Assembly (NCBI GenBank): GCA_019745395.1
Contig: JAIETG010000021.1
Location: 1-64,000, forward strand
Direction: 5' to 3'
Length of the DNA stretch: 64,000 nt
From: Rhabdochlamydiaceae bacterium
GTDB lineage: Bacteria > Chlamydiota > Chlamydiia > Chlamydiales > Rhabdochlamydiaceae
The notes under the pieces were generated by a model. The model ran no database searches and was not told where the DNA came from. It was given only the letters and a program-made list of their open reading frames with translations. Shown here piece after piece: positions 53,498 through 62,175 of this stretch. Position numbers and translations under genes: made by a program. Position 1 is the first letter of the stretch. Each line of letters starts with the position of its first letter.

Positions 53498-54706
53498 GTG
53501 TTGCTATTTTTATTTGGTTTTTTACAAAAAGCTTTTTCTCTTCAGATTCCATCGGCTTTTTTCTATTCTTCCACCCGTATGATTTTAGCCGCCTTTACTT
53601 CTTTATTTTTTATTCTTTTTCTCGGCCCATGGTTCATTCGGAAACTTTCCAGTCTGAAAGCTAGCAACTCAATTCGTGTAGAAGATTGTCCTCCTCTTGC
53701 TGAGCTTCACAAAAAGAAAAAAGATACTCCTACGATGGGAGGAATTCTGATTTTGAGCTCGATGTTGGTTTCTTTATTTCTTTGGATGGATTTACATGCG
53801 ATTTTTACCTGGATTCTTTTTCTAACAACGATTTGGATTGGCGGGATCGGCGCTTATGATGATTATCTAAAACTTAAATACAAAAACTCCAAAGGACTTC
53901 GAGCGAGAAAAAAGATGTTATTGCAAGGTGTTTTTGCTCTTTTACTTGCGTTATATCTTTTAGTTCCCTCTATTAGCCAGTCTCTTTCCAGAGGAAATTG
54001 GCTCGCAGCTCCGATAGCCAAACAACAGATTTTCGTAGAAGGTAAAGAGGAAATTCAGACGCTATCTTTATCAGACTATTCGTGTAGATATTATATGCCC
54101 TTTTGCAAGGATCCAGTTTTTATCCTAAAAGGAGGAGCTATCCTTTTAGGCTTTCTTTTGACTTGGTTTGTGGTCACAGGTTCCTCTAATGCTGTAAATT
54201 TAACCGATGGTTTGGATGGTCTGGCATCTGGGTGTTTAATCATGGTAGCTGCCGTGATGGCTATTGTTGCGTTTTTTTCCAACAATATTGAACTCTCTAG
54301 TTACTTAAATATTTTATATATTGAAGGGAGCGGAGAGATTGCGATCTACTTATTTGCTTTGGTGGGAGCTTGTTTAGGTTTCTTGTGGTTCAACGGAAGT
54401 CCCGCAGAAATTTTCATGGGAGATACCGGATCGCTGACTTTAGGAGCTATTTTGGGGGTAAGTTCCATTTTGCTCCGAAGGGAGTTCTTATTTGCTCTGA
54501 CCGGGGGGATTTTTATTGCAGAAACGCTTTCTGTCATTTTGCAGGTGGGAAGATATAAAATGTGTCGAAAGCGCGTGTTTTTATGCGCCCCGTTACACCA
54601 TCATTTTGAGTATAAGGGATGGCCTGAAACGAAAGTTGTTTTACGTTTTTGGATTATCAGCTTATTGCTGTGTTTATTAGGCGTTGTCTCTTTAAAACTG
54701 CAGTAG
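53498..54706 (+). CDS. mraY: Phospho-N-acetylmuramoyl-pentapeptide transferase
   Basis: The product is 402 aa. Motifs are DTPTMGGILIL, IGAYDDYLKLKYKNSKGL, NLTDGLDGLASG, AEIFMGDTGSLTLGAILG and HHHFEYKGWPETKVVLRFW. MraY attaches the muramyl pentapeptide to undecaprenyl phosphate in the membrane. I prefer GTG 53498 because it aligns with the E. coli start; TTG 53483 is possible. The protein is about 40-60 residues longer than E. coli MraY, mainly from an insertion near residues 160-210 between membrane helices. Confidence 0.9.
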   Translation: MLLFLFGFLQKAFSLQIPSAFFYSSTRMILAAFTSLFFILFLGPWFIRKLSSLKASNSIRVEDCPPLAELHKKKKDTPTMGGILILSSMLVSLFLWMDLHAIFTWILFLTTIWIGGIGAYDDYLKLKYKNSKGLRARKKMLLQGVFALLLALYLLVPSISQSLSRGNWLAAPIAKQQIFVEGKEEIQTLSLSDYSCRYYMPFCKDPVFILKGGAILLGFLLTWFVVTGSSNAVNLTDGLDGLASGCLIMVAAVMAIVAFFSNNIELSSYLNILYIEGSGEIAIYLFALVGACLGFLWFNGSPAEIFMGDTGSLTLGAILGVSSILLRREFLFALTGGIFIAETLSVILQVGRYKMCRKRVFLCAPLHHHFEYKGWPETKVVLRFWIISLLLCLLGVVSLKLQ

Positions 54707-54713
54707 GCTCTTT

Positions 54714-55955
54714 ATGAAAAAAAAAGCATTAGTTGTTGGTTGGGGCGTTAGTGGAAAAGCGGCAGCTCTTTTTTTGCTTTCCCTCGGATATGAGGTTTGT
54801 GCAGCAGATCGTAAAATACCAGAGCATCTTTTGCAGGATGTGCAGTTTTTCCAAGAAAAAGAAGTGGGTGCTTTAGATCAGTTTTCCTTATTAGTTTTAT
54901 CTCCAGGAGTTCCTTTAACTCATTTTTTGCCTGTACAAGCACAAAAAGATGGGGTCGAAATAGTCGGAGAGGCAGAACTTGCTTTTAGGTATCTTCGACA
55001 AAAAGCGGTAGCCATCACAGGCACTAACGGAAAAACGACAGTGACTTCTCTTGTAGAGCATGTATTGAGATCATGTGGTAAAAAAGCTAAAGCAGTAGGA
55101 AATATCGGAACGGCGCTTACAGAGTATGCCCTTAAAGCAGATCCAGAAGAAATTGCTGTTGTTGAGCTCAGCTCATATCAATTAGAGACCTTAGAGTCTT
55201 CTCCTTTTATGGCTGCAGTTCTTTTGAATATTACCCCAGATCACTTGGATCGTTATCCTAGCTTAGAAGAGTATGCTCAAGCCAAAGTAAAGATCGAAAA
55301 AAGTCTTCAGCCTCAAGGAACTCTCTATGTTTATGAGGAGGCTGCTAAAGAGTACTCATCTCTTTTTACGAAGCCTTTTGTCTCCTTTATAGGAGAATCT
55401 GATTGGATTCCCTTAGAAGGACATGAACTTGTCAATGCGACAGCAGCTTCGCTTTTATGCGCAAAATTTGGTGTTACCAAGCCAGAGTTTGCTCAAGCTT
55501 TACAGACATTTCAAAAGCCTTTCCATCGTATTGAATTCGTAAAAGAAATTGCAGGAGTGCAGTACTACGATGATAGCAAGGGGACTAATGTAGATGCTGT
55601 GATTAAGGCTGTAGCTTCTATGAAAGGGTCCGTTGTTTTGATTGCGGGAGGAGTTGATAAGGGATCTTCTTATTTACCTTGGAAAGAAGCTTTTCAAGGA
55701 AAAGTGAAGAGCTTATTAGTCATAGGGGAATCTGCGAAAAAGATAGAAGAAGAGCTTAACTCGTCTTTTTCGATAAATGTGTTAGCGTCTTTAGAAGATG
55801 CCGTACGAAAGGCTGCAAAAATAGCCGAATCTGGAGATTGCGTACTTCTTTCTCCAGGTTGCTCCAGTTTTGATATGTTTCGAGATTATGTGCACAGAGG
55901 TCAAGAGTTTCAACGCTATGTATGTTCATTAGAAGAAAGGAGGGAACTATCATGA
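54714..55955 (+). CDS. murD: UDP-N-acetylmuramoylalanine-D-glutamate ligase
   Basis: The product is 413 aa. ATP loop AITGTNGKTTVTSLVEHVL near residue 100, VVELSSYQLETL, NITPDHLDRY and YDDSKGTNVDAVIKAV are typical. It adds D-glutamate to UDP-MurNAc-L-Ala. It starts seven bases after mraY and overlaps the next gene by the ATGA arrangement, so the cluster is one operon. Confidence 0.9.
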   Translation: MKKKALVVGWGVSGKAAALFLLSLGYEVCAADRKIPEHLLQDVQFFQEKEVGALDQFSLLVLSPGVPLTHFLPVQAQKDGVEIVGEAELAFRYLRQKAVAITGTNGKTTVTSLVEHVLRSCGKKAKAVGNIGTALTEYALKADPEEIAVVELSSYQLETLESSPFMAAVLLNITPDHLDRYPSLEEYAQAKVKIEKSLQPQGTLYVYEEAAKEYSSLFTKPFVSFIGESDWIPLEGHELVNATAASLLCAKFGVTKPEFAQALQTFQKPFHRIEFVKEIAGVQYYDDSKGTNVDAVIKAVASMKGSVVLIAGGVDKGSSYLPWKEAFQGKVKSLLVIGESAKKIEEELNSSFSINVLASLEDAVRKAAKIAESGDCVLLSPGCSSFDMFRDYVHRGQEFQRYVCSLEERRELS

Positions 55956-56683
55956 CGCGCAGGGATACGATATTAGTGGCAGCGCTCGTCAATGCAGGAC
56001 TATTAATAGTCTTGTTTGTCAGTGCTTTAAAAAGTTCAGAAGATACAGAAAAAGTAGTTGTAAAAAAGAGCGTACCAGAACCAGCTCATCGTGAAGTGAT
56101 TGCCTATAATGAGCCGAAAAAAATTGCAGGGGATGAAGTGGATTTGGTTCTCAAACAATATGCTCAACCAGATCCTTTACAGTTGCCTGTTGTTGCAGAG
56201 GTGCCAGCAGCTCCGAATTTTGTAGAAGATTTACAGGGAATTGTGCAAGCAGCGCCAGTTGTAGCAGTAGCTCCAACACCTGCACCGACACCAGCTCCAG
56301 CTTTTGCAGCAGCTCCAGCTCCAACAACTGCATCTTGGACGGAAGTAAAAGTAAAAAAAGGGGACGTGTTAGAAAAGATCGCTCGTCAACATCACACAAC
56401 TGTTACAGAGATAATGAAAGCCAACCATCTTTCTTCGACACAGCTTAAGATTGGGCAAGTGCTCAAGATATCTACTTCTTCCAAAGAAGTTTCAGCTCCT
56501 AAGGTGGAGACTGCAGTGCTCGATTCTGCTCCTTCAAAATTTTATACTGTAAAATCTGGAGATAGCCCTTGGACTATTGCTGTAAAAAATCATATGAAGG
56601 TTGAAGAACTTCTTAAGCTCAATAACATGACGGAAGAAAAAGCTAGAAAATTACGGCCTGGAGACCAAATCCGGATTCGGTAA
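55952..56683 (+). CDS. nlpD: Membrane-anchored protein with two LysM domains (chlamydial NlpD-like)
   Basis: The product is 243 aa from ATG 55952, which follows GGAGG by seven bases and overlaps the murD stop. A membrane anchor is at residues 7-26 (ILVAALVNAGLLIVLFVSAL). A proline/alanine-rich linker (PTPAPTPAPAFAAAPAP) leads to LysM 1 (~130-175, VKKGDVLEKIARQHHTTVTE) and LysM 2 (~196-243, VKSGDSPWTIAVKNHMKVEE). LysM binds peptidoglycan glycan. No peptidase domain is present, unlike E. coli NlpD. The position between murD and ftsW matches chlamydiae. Confidence 0.8.
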   Translation: MTRRDTILVAALVNAGLLIVLFVSALKSSEDTEKVVVKKSVPEPAHREVIAYNEPKKIAGDEVDLVLKQYAQPDPLQLPVVAEVPAAPNFVEDLQGIVQAAPVVAVAPTPAPTPAPAFAAAPAPTTASWTEVKVKKGDVLEKIARQHHTTVTEIMKANHLSSTQLKIGQVLKISTSSKEVSAPKVETAVLDSAPSKFYTVKSGDSPWTIAVKNHMKVEELLKLNNMTEEKARKLRPGDQIRIR

Positions 56684-56685
56684 AT

Positions 56686-57795
56686 ATGAGAGATAAAAAA
56701 GGACTGGCTTTATTGCTATGTGTTTCGCTGCTCTTCATCATGGGACTTCTCATGGTGTTTAATACCACAGCGGCTGAAGTGCTGGATCGTGCGATCGATA
56801 GAGATATTCATTATGCTTTTGTCAGACAGCTTTTATATGCTGTTGTAGGCTTTTTGTGTGCACTTGGTGTGTGGTTTATAGGATATCAAACACTGCTTAA
56901 GATGAGCGGTCCTCTTTTAATTTTTTTTTCCTTTTTACTTGTTTTGGTTTTTCTTCCCAAAGTGGGCCTCCAAATCAACGGGGCTCATCGTTGGATCAAT
57001 GTATTTGGTAATTCCTTTCAACCCTCAGAATTTGTCAAATATTTAATCCCTATGTACTACGTCCAAAAAGTGACTATGTCTGCAGAACCGATTAAGTTTT
57101 CCGCATTCTTGCGATTGATGGGGCTTTTCATTATTCCTATGGGACTTATTTTATTAGAACCTGACAATGGAACGGTTTTCATAATAGGTTGTAGCCTTAT
57201 GGTCTTGTTTCTTTTAACAAGATTACGATGGACCTATTGGTTGCTACCTTTTCTTGCAGCTGTATTTTTAGGTGGACTTGTTGCCTCTCAGATGCAGCAT
57301 GTTCCTGATAGAATCCGCTCTTTTATGCATCCAGAAGCAGATCTTTTAGGAAAAGGACACCAACCATATCAATCTAAAATTGCTACAGGATCTGGAGGAC
57401 TTTTAGGGAAAGGACTCGGGGAAAGTTTGCAAAAGATGAATTATTTGCCGGAGGCAAGGAGCGATTATATCGCAGCTATTTTTGCAGAAGAATTTGGTTT
57501 TGTGGGAATTTGCTTGATGATTTTAGTATACATGGTTATTGGATTTTTAGGTTTTTCCATTGCTATGTCTTGTTCTCATCTGTCCTCTTTTTATCTCGTC
57601 TCTTTATTTGTTTTTTTAATCTGTTTTCAAGCTTTTCTCAATTTAGGGGTTGTATCAGGTCTTCTTCCCAGTAAAGGCATTAACTTGCCTTTCTTTAGTC
57701 AGGGAGGTTCTTGTTTGCTTTCCCATTTCATTGTAATTAGTCTTATTTTAAATATTCACAAAGAAAACGTACAATCTTATGGACCTACAATCTAA
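56686..57795 (+). CDS. ftsW: SEDS family glycosyltransferase FtsW
   Basis: The product is 369 aa with about ten membrane helices. NGAHRWINVFGNSFQPSEFVK and GKGLGESLQKMNYLPEARSD and FGFVGICLMI are SEDS signatures. It polymerises glycan strands for septal (or in chlamydiae, ring) peptidoglycan with a partner transpeptidase. It overlaps murG by 17 bases. Confidence 0.9.
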   Translation: MRDKKGLALLLCVSLLFIMGLLMVFNTTAAEVLDRAIDRDIHYAFVRQLLYAVVGFLCALGVWFIGYQTLLKMSGPLLIFFSFLLVLVFLPKVGLQINGAHRWINVFGNSFQPSEFVKYLIPMYYVQKVTMSAEPIKFSAFLRLMGLFIIPMGLILLEPDNGTVFIIGCSLMVLFLLTRLRWTYWLLPFLAAVFLGGLVASQMQHVPDRIRSFMHPEADLLGKGHQPYQSKIATGSGGLLGKGLGESLQKMNYLPEARSDYIAAIFAEEFGFVGICLMILVYMVIGFLGFSIAMSCSHLSSFYLVSLFVFLICFQAFLNLGVVSGLLPSKGINLPFFSQGGSCLLSHFIVISLILNIHKENVQSYGPTI

Positions 57796-58879
57796 AAAAA
57801 TTCTCATTGCTGCTGGGGGGACAGGAGGCCATCTTTTCCCTGCTCAAGCACTAGCTCAGCAGCTACAGACAAAAGAGTGCGACGTTCTTTTTATGGGAAA
57901 AGGACTGAGTGAAAATGCGTATTTTCATAAAGAGCGTTTTGCAAGCCTTTCTATTGACGCTGCAACGCCTCTTCGTAAAAAGGCTTTACAAAAAGCTCTA
58001 GCATTCGTTTCTTTAGGCAAAGGTGTTATTCAAGCCTGGCAAGGGATTCGAGAGTTTGATCCAGAGCTTGTTGTAGGATTTGGAAGTTTTCATAGCTTTC
58101 CTGTACTAGTTGCGGCTTTTTTACGAGGAATTCCTTTTGTTTTATTTGAGTCCAATTCTATCCCAGGGAAGGTTAATCGTCTTTTTTCTCGTTACGCGCT
58201 GTTTTCTGGAATTGTGTTTCCTAAAGCAAAAAAACGGATGAAGGGGATTTGCAAAGAAGTAAGTATGCCTTTTTGGGGAGAGAAGATAGATCAAAAAATA
58301 GCACAGAAAGAGGCTCTTTCTTATTTTCCTTTGAAGGAAAACTGTTTTACTATACTCGTTTTTGGAGGATCTCAAGGAGCTGTGTCTCTAAATCCCATAG
58401 TGGCAGAGGCAATTGGGCAGTTACATCGAGAGAAGGGCCCAATTCAAGTGATTCACTTAACCGGCAGTGCGGATTCCTCAGAAAAAATTAGCAAGATGTA
58501 CCAGGATCATGATGTTTACGCTGTGGTAAAACCTTTTGAACAAAAAATGTATTTGGCCTGGGCTTGCTCTGATTTAGCAATCTGCAGAGCTGGCGCTGCA
58601 ACTTTAGCGGAGATTATGCATTTTGAAGTTCCCTCTGTTTTGATTCCGTATCCAGCTGCAGCAGATCAACATCAGAAAGAAAATGCCCTCTTTATGCAAG
58701 AAGTTGTGAAGGGCTCTTTTTGTTTAGAGCAGAGTCAATTGACAAGTCAAAAGCTTTTTTCCGTACTTGCAAAGTGTGATTTACAAGAAATGAAACGCTC
58801 TATTTCTCTTTTTTCGGAGCAAAAAACTAAAAAAGAACTTATCGATTGCATTGATGAATATTGGTCTTCTAAGGAGTAA
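57779..58879 (+). CDS. murG: Undecaprenyl-PP-MurNAc-pentapeptide GlcNAc transferase
   Basis: The product is 366 aa. The N-terminal AAGGTGGHLFPAQALAQQL, GFGSFHSFPV, SNSIPGKVNRLFS and C-terminal LVFGGSQGA and CRAGAATLAEIM are classic for MurG, the GT28 enzyme that makes lipid II at the inner face of the membrane. The start lies inside the end of ftsW, so translation is coupled. Confidence 0.9.
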   Translation: MDLQSKKILIAAGGTGGHLFPAQALAQQLQTKECDVLFMGKGLSENAYFHKERFASLSIDAATPLRKKALQKALAFVSLGKGVIQAWQGIREFDPELVVGFGSFHSFPVLVAAFLRGIPFVLFESNSIPGKVNRLFSRYALFSGIVFPKAKKRMKGICKEVSMPFWGEKIDQKIAQKEALSYFPLKENCFTILVFGGSQGAVSLNPIVAEAIGQLHREKGPIQVIHLTGSADSSEKISKMYQDHDVYAVVKPFEQKMYLAWACSDLAICRAGAATLAEIMHFEVPSVLIPYPAAADQHQKENALFMQEVVKGSFCLEQSQLTSQKLFSVLAKCDLQEMKRSISLFSEQKTKKELIDCIDEYWSSKE

Positions 58880-58881
58880 TT

Positions 58882-60246
58882 ATGACGAAACATTCTAAGT
58901 ATCATTTTATCGGTATTGGGGGGATAGGCATGAGCGCTCTTGCTCGTGTTGCTTTGCAAAAAGGAAAAGCGGTTTCAGGAAGTGACGCTAGGGAATCTGC
59001 TATATTGGCAGCCTTGCGCAATGAAGGTGCTCAGGTCAGTATCGGTCATGATGCTACGCAAGTGCCACAAGATAGCTGTGTAGTTTATAGTACGGATATT
59101 TCGGAAACCAATCCCGAGAAGCAAGAGGCTCAGAAACTAGGCCTCCCTCTTTATCACCGCTCCCATTGTTTGGATGAGCTTATGCAAGATTTTCATCCGT
59201 TGCTTGTTACAGGGACTCATGGAAAAACCACGACCTCATCTCTTTTAGCTCATGTTTTGAAATATCTTCAGCAAGATCCGGGCTATGCTATTGGAGGTCT
59301 CGTACAGAGCTTACATAGTAATGGGGGATGGGGGAAGGGAAAATATTTCGTAGCAGAGGCAGACGAAAGTGACCGTTCCTTCCTAGTATATTCCCCTTTT
59401 GGAGCGATTGTAACAAACATTGGACTGGATCATTTAAATTACTGGAACACGGAACAAGAACTGATCCAAGGATTTTTTAAATTTTATCAGAAGGTACAGG
59501 AAAAAAAACTATTCTTTTGGTGTTTTGAAGATTCACGCTTATCTTCTTTATCTCTGGAAGGAACTAGTTATGGATTTTCTTCTCAAGCAGCCCTTTGTAT
59601 CGAAAATGTTTCTTATCGAGGATGGAATAGCCATTTTTCGATCCGCTTAGATGGACATTTTTATCCCGATATTCATATTCCAATGATAGGAAAGCATAAT
59701 GTGCTTAATGCCTCTGCTGTATGGGGTCTTTGTATTCGTCTTGGTTTGCCAGAAGAAGATATTCGCAGAGCCTTTCAAACATTTCAAGGCGTTGGAAGAA
59801 GGGTTGAAAAAAAAGGAGAGGTGCGTAGTATTGCCGTTTATGACGACTACGGACACCATCCTACAGAAATTTCTGCTACCTTAGAGGCTTTAAAGATTGC
59901 ATCGGCAGGACGAAGACTGGTCGTTGCTTTTCAACCCCATCGCTTTACTAGAACGAGAGATTCTTTTCATGAGTTTGCTCCAGCTTTACAAAAAGCGGAT
60001 GTAATTGTTCTAACGGATATTTATAGCGCTGGAGAGGCCCCCATTGAAGGAATCGATGCGAAGAGCTTGTATGCAACCTTAGTAGAAAAAAAAGGTTGTC
60101 CGCATTCTTGCTATGTTCCCAAGGAACATCTTTTAGAAACTCTGGTAAGGGTTGTATGCCCAGGAGATGTATTTGTTTCTATGGGCGCTGGAGATATTAC
60201 GCAGATTGGATCTAAGCTTTTACAAACATTGGACGAAAATTTATGA
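58882..60246 (+). CDS. murC: UDP-N-acetylmuramate-L-alanine ligase, not fused to Ddl
   Basis: The product is 454 aa. HFIGIGGIGMSALARVAL at the N-terminus, ATP loop LLVTGTHGKTTTSSLLAHVL, EADESDRSFL and VYDDYGHHPTEISATLEAL are the family marks. It adds L-alanine to UDP-MurNAc. In C. trachomatis murC is fused to ddl; here it ends at the usual MurC length and is followed by ftsQ, so ddl must be elsewhere. ATG follows the murG stop by two bases. Confidence 0.9.
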   Translation: MTKHSKYHFIGIGGIGMSALARVALQKGKAVSGSDARESAILAALRNEGAQVSIGHDATQVPQDSCVVYSTDISETNPEKQEAQKLGLPLYHRSHCLDELMQDFHPLLVTGTHGKTTTSSLLAHVLKYLQQDPGYAIGGLVQSLHSNGGWGKGKYFVAEADESDRSFLVYSPFGAIVTNIGLDHLNYWNTEQELIQGFFKFYQKVQEKKLFFWCFEDSRLSSLSLEGTSYGFSSQAALCIENVSYRGWNSHFSIRLDGHFYPDIHIPMIGKHNVLNASAVWGLCIRLGLPEEDIRRAFQTFQGVGRRVEKKGEVRSIAVYDDYGHHPTEISATLEALKIASAGRRLVVAFQPHRFTRTRDSFHEFAPALQKADVIVLTDIYSAGEAPIEGIDAKSLYATLVEKKGCPHSCYVPKEHLLETLVRVVCPGDVFVSMGAGDITQIGSKLLQTLDENL

Positions 60247-61064
60247 AAGACAGTCCAGAGCTGCCGGTTTGGCAGTCTGTCTTATGGATTATAGGGTCGA
60301 GCCTTCTCATCTCAGGAGGGGGCTATCGCTATCTGCATAAAAAACCTGTAAAAATGGAATCTCCTTTGTTGCAGATTTCCTATATTGTTCAAACAGGGCT
60401 ACAAAAAGAAGTTTTGCACGCAGATTATCTTGCAGAACTTTTGGGGCTTTCTTTTGATAATCCGACTCAGCTTTCGGATTTTGATGAGGAATCTGCTCAA
60501 AAAGCCCTTTTATCCTCTGCTATTATTAAAGAAGCTTCTGTTAAAAAAATTCTGCCCAATATGGTTTATATTGACTATTCAGTCAGAAAGCCTATGGGAT
60601 GGATCGCAGATTTTGTCAACACGGCGATTGATCAAGAAGGTTATGTGTTTCCTGTTAGTCCCTTTTTTTCTCCCAAAAAACTTCCTGAATTCTATTTGGG
60701 TAAAGAGGGGCTTGTTGAAGCTTTTCAAGGAAAAGACCCTGCCTTTGCTTTTCCTTTGCAAGGAAGATACATAGACCTGGCTTATAATGTGTTAGATCTT
60801 TTCCAAAAACAGGGGAATGAGTCTTTTACTATTAAAAGAATTGATGTATCTCAAGCCTTTTATCCCACTTTAGGAAAGCGGGGGATTGTTGTTCTTATAG
60901 AAAATGGCAATAATTCTTTGCATTTTTTACGAATGAGTACGGCTCATGTGGCAAAAGAAGTGGCTAACTACTTGAATTTACGTCCTCATCTTGAGGAAAC
61001 GGACTTAGGAAAGGATCAGAGAGTCATTGACTTACGTCTTCCTCAACTTGCTTTTGTAGATTGA
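60243..61064 (+). CDS. ftsQ: FtsQ/DivIB-like division protein
   Basis: The product is 273 aa. One N-terminal membrane helix (SVLWIIGSSLLISGGGYRYL) is followed by a POTRA-like region (IIKEASVKKILPNMVYIDYSVRKPMGWIADF) and the beta domain of FtsQ (DQEGYVFPVS...). The ATG overlaps the murC stop (ATGA). FtsQ bridges early and late division proteins. Sequence conservation is low, so the call rests on topology and position at the end of the cluster. Confidence 0.75.
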   Translation: MKDSPELPVWQSVLWIIGSSLLISGGGYRYLHKKPVKMESPLLQISYIVQTGLQKEVLHADYLAELLGLSFDNPTQLSDFDEESAQKALLSSAIIKEASVKKILPNMVYIDYSVRKPMGWIADFVNTAIDQEGYVFPVSPFFSPKKLPEFYLGKEGLVEAFQGKDPAFAFPLQGRYIDLAYNVLDLFQKQGNESFTIKRIDVSQAFYPTLGKRGIVVLIENGNNSLHFLRMSTAHVAKEVANYLNLRPHLEETDLGKDQRVIDLRLPQLAFVD

Positions 61065-61085
61065 ATGTGACTTTTGTGCTATAAT
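61061..61085 (+). promoter_or_regulatory. Extended -10 promoter for the GDPD gene
   Basis: TATAAT at 61080-61085 is preceded by TGC to form an extended -10 (TGCTATAAT). No good -35 lies at 16-18 bases; TTGAAT at 61061 is too close. It starts in the ftsQ stop region and would give the secreted GDPD its own transcript. Confidence 0.45.
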
Positions 61086-61149
61086 TAGCTGTAAATTAAA
61101 TTAATTATTAGTTAATTTATATTTATACTTATTATTGCATTGGAAGATT

Positions 61150-62076
61150 GTGAAAATTACAATTCGCGCTTTATTATTTTCTTTAGTTTGCTTTCTTCCT
61201 TGTAGTGGGTTTTCTCAAGGGCTAGAAGTGCAAGGGCATCGCGGCTATCGCGCGCTTCATCCGGAAAATACTCTTCCGGCTTTTGCGGCAGCAATAGAAG
61301 CGGGAGCGGATACTATAGAGCTCGATATTTTGGCGACAGCGGACAATCAATTAGTGATCCATCACGATTTTTTTATTAATAAGAATCTTTGTGTTTATTT
61401 AGATGGTAGTGCTGTTACTAAAGAGGTATTAGTTCGTTCTCTGACTTTAGAGCAATTGAAGAAGCTCGATGCTGGGGTGAAATCCAACCCTTTATTCCCA
61501 TCTCAAGCTTCCGTTCCAGGAACCCAGATCCCTGCTTTGCAAGAACTTTTCGATTTTATCAATGCATCTTCTCATCCTCATGCAAAAAAAATCCGATTGA
61601 ATTTAGAGATCAAAAGAGATTTACGCTTTCCTGAGTGGACTTTGTCTCCATCTGAGATGGCTGAGTCTATCACAAAACAAGTAAAACAAAACGGTTTTGA
61701 AGGCAGAGTCTATTACTCTTCTTTTGATCCTGAAATCTTAGCGGCTATACGCCATACAGATCCATCGGCTAGTACAGGGCTAATTTTTGAAGGATTGAGC
61801 TTAGAAGTGGTAAGGTTGCTTCATCCTGAGGCTGAAATGGAGTTTTTACTCCAAATCGCTTCGCTTTTGCAAGTGAATGTTCTTTCTCCTAGCCATGAGC
61901 TATTACATGGAAAAGAAGAAGTGCTTTCCTGGCAAAATAAGGGGTTTCGTGTCATTCCTTGGACCGTAAATGATCCCAAAAGATGGGGAGAATTAATTGA
62001 GATGGGAGTCAACGGGATCATCTGTGATGATCCTCAAGCACTTCTTCAGTATTTCAAGGAGTATTCTAAGCCTTAA
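61150..62076 (+). CDS. Secreted glycerophosphodiester phosphodiesterase
   Basis: The product is 308 aa from GTG 61150, with GGA five bases upstream; a TTG at 61135 would add five residues. Residues 1-22 are a signal peptide (ALLFSLVCFLPCSGFS). The catalytic motifs are GHRGYRALHPENTLPAF, TIELDI and IHHDFF, and NLEIKRD. It hydrolyses glycerophosphodiesters to glycerol 3-phosphate and an alcohol, in the periplasm or outside. Chlamydiae depend on host lipids, so lipid salvage is a plausible use. Confidence 0.8.
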   Translation: MKITIRALLFSLVCFLPCSGFSQGLEVQGHRGYRALHPENTLPAFAAAIEAGADTIELDILATADNQLVIHHDFFINKNLCVYLDGSAVTKEVLVRSLTLEQLKKLDAGVKSNPLFPSQASVPGTQIPALQELFDFINASSHPHAKKIRLNLEIKRDLRFPEWTLSPSEMAESITKQVKQNGFEGRVYYSSFDPEILAAIRHTDPSASTGLIFEGLSLEVVRLLHPEAEMEFLLQIASLLQVNVLSPSHELLHGKEEVLSWQNKGFRVIPWTVNDPKRWGELIEMGVNGIICDDPQALLQYFKEYSKP

Positions 62077-62175
62077 TTCTAAGGATTATTTGTTGATTGT
62101 AAAATGATCTTTCTTGTTATTTATTCGATTTATTATTAGGATTATTGCATCAATCATGTTTTTTTAGTGTGTTTT

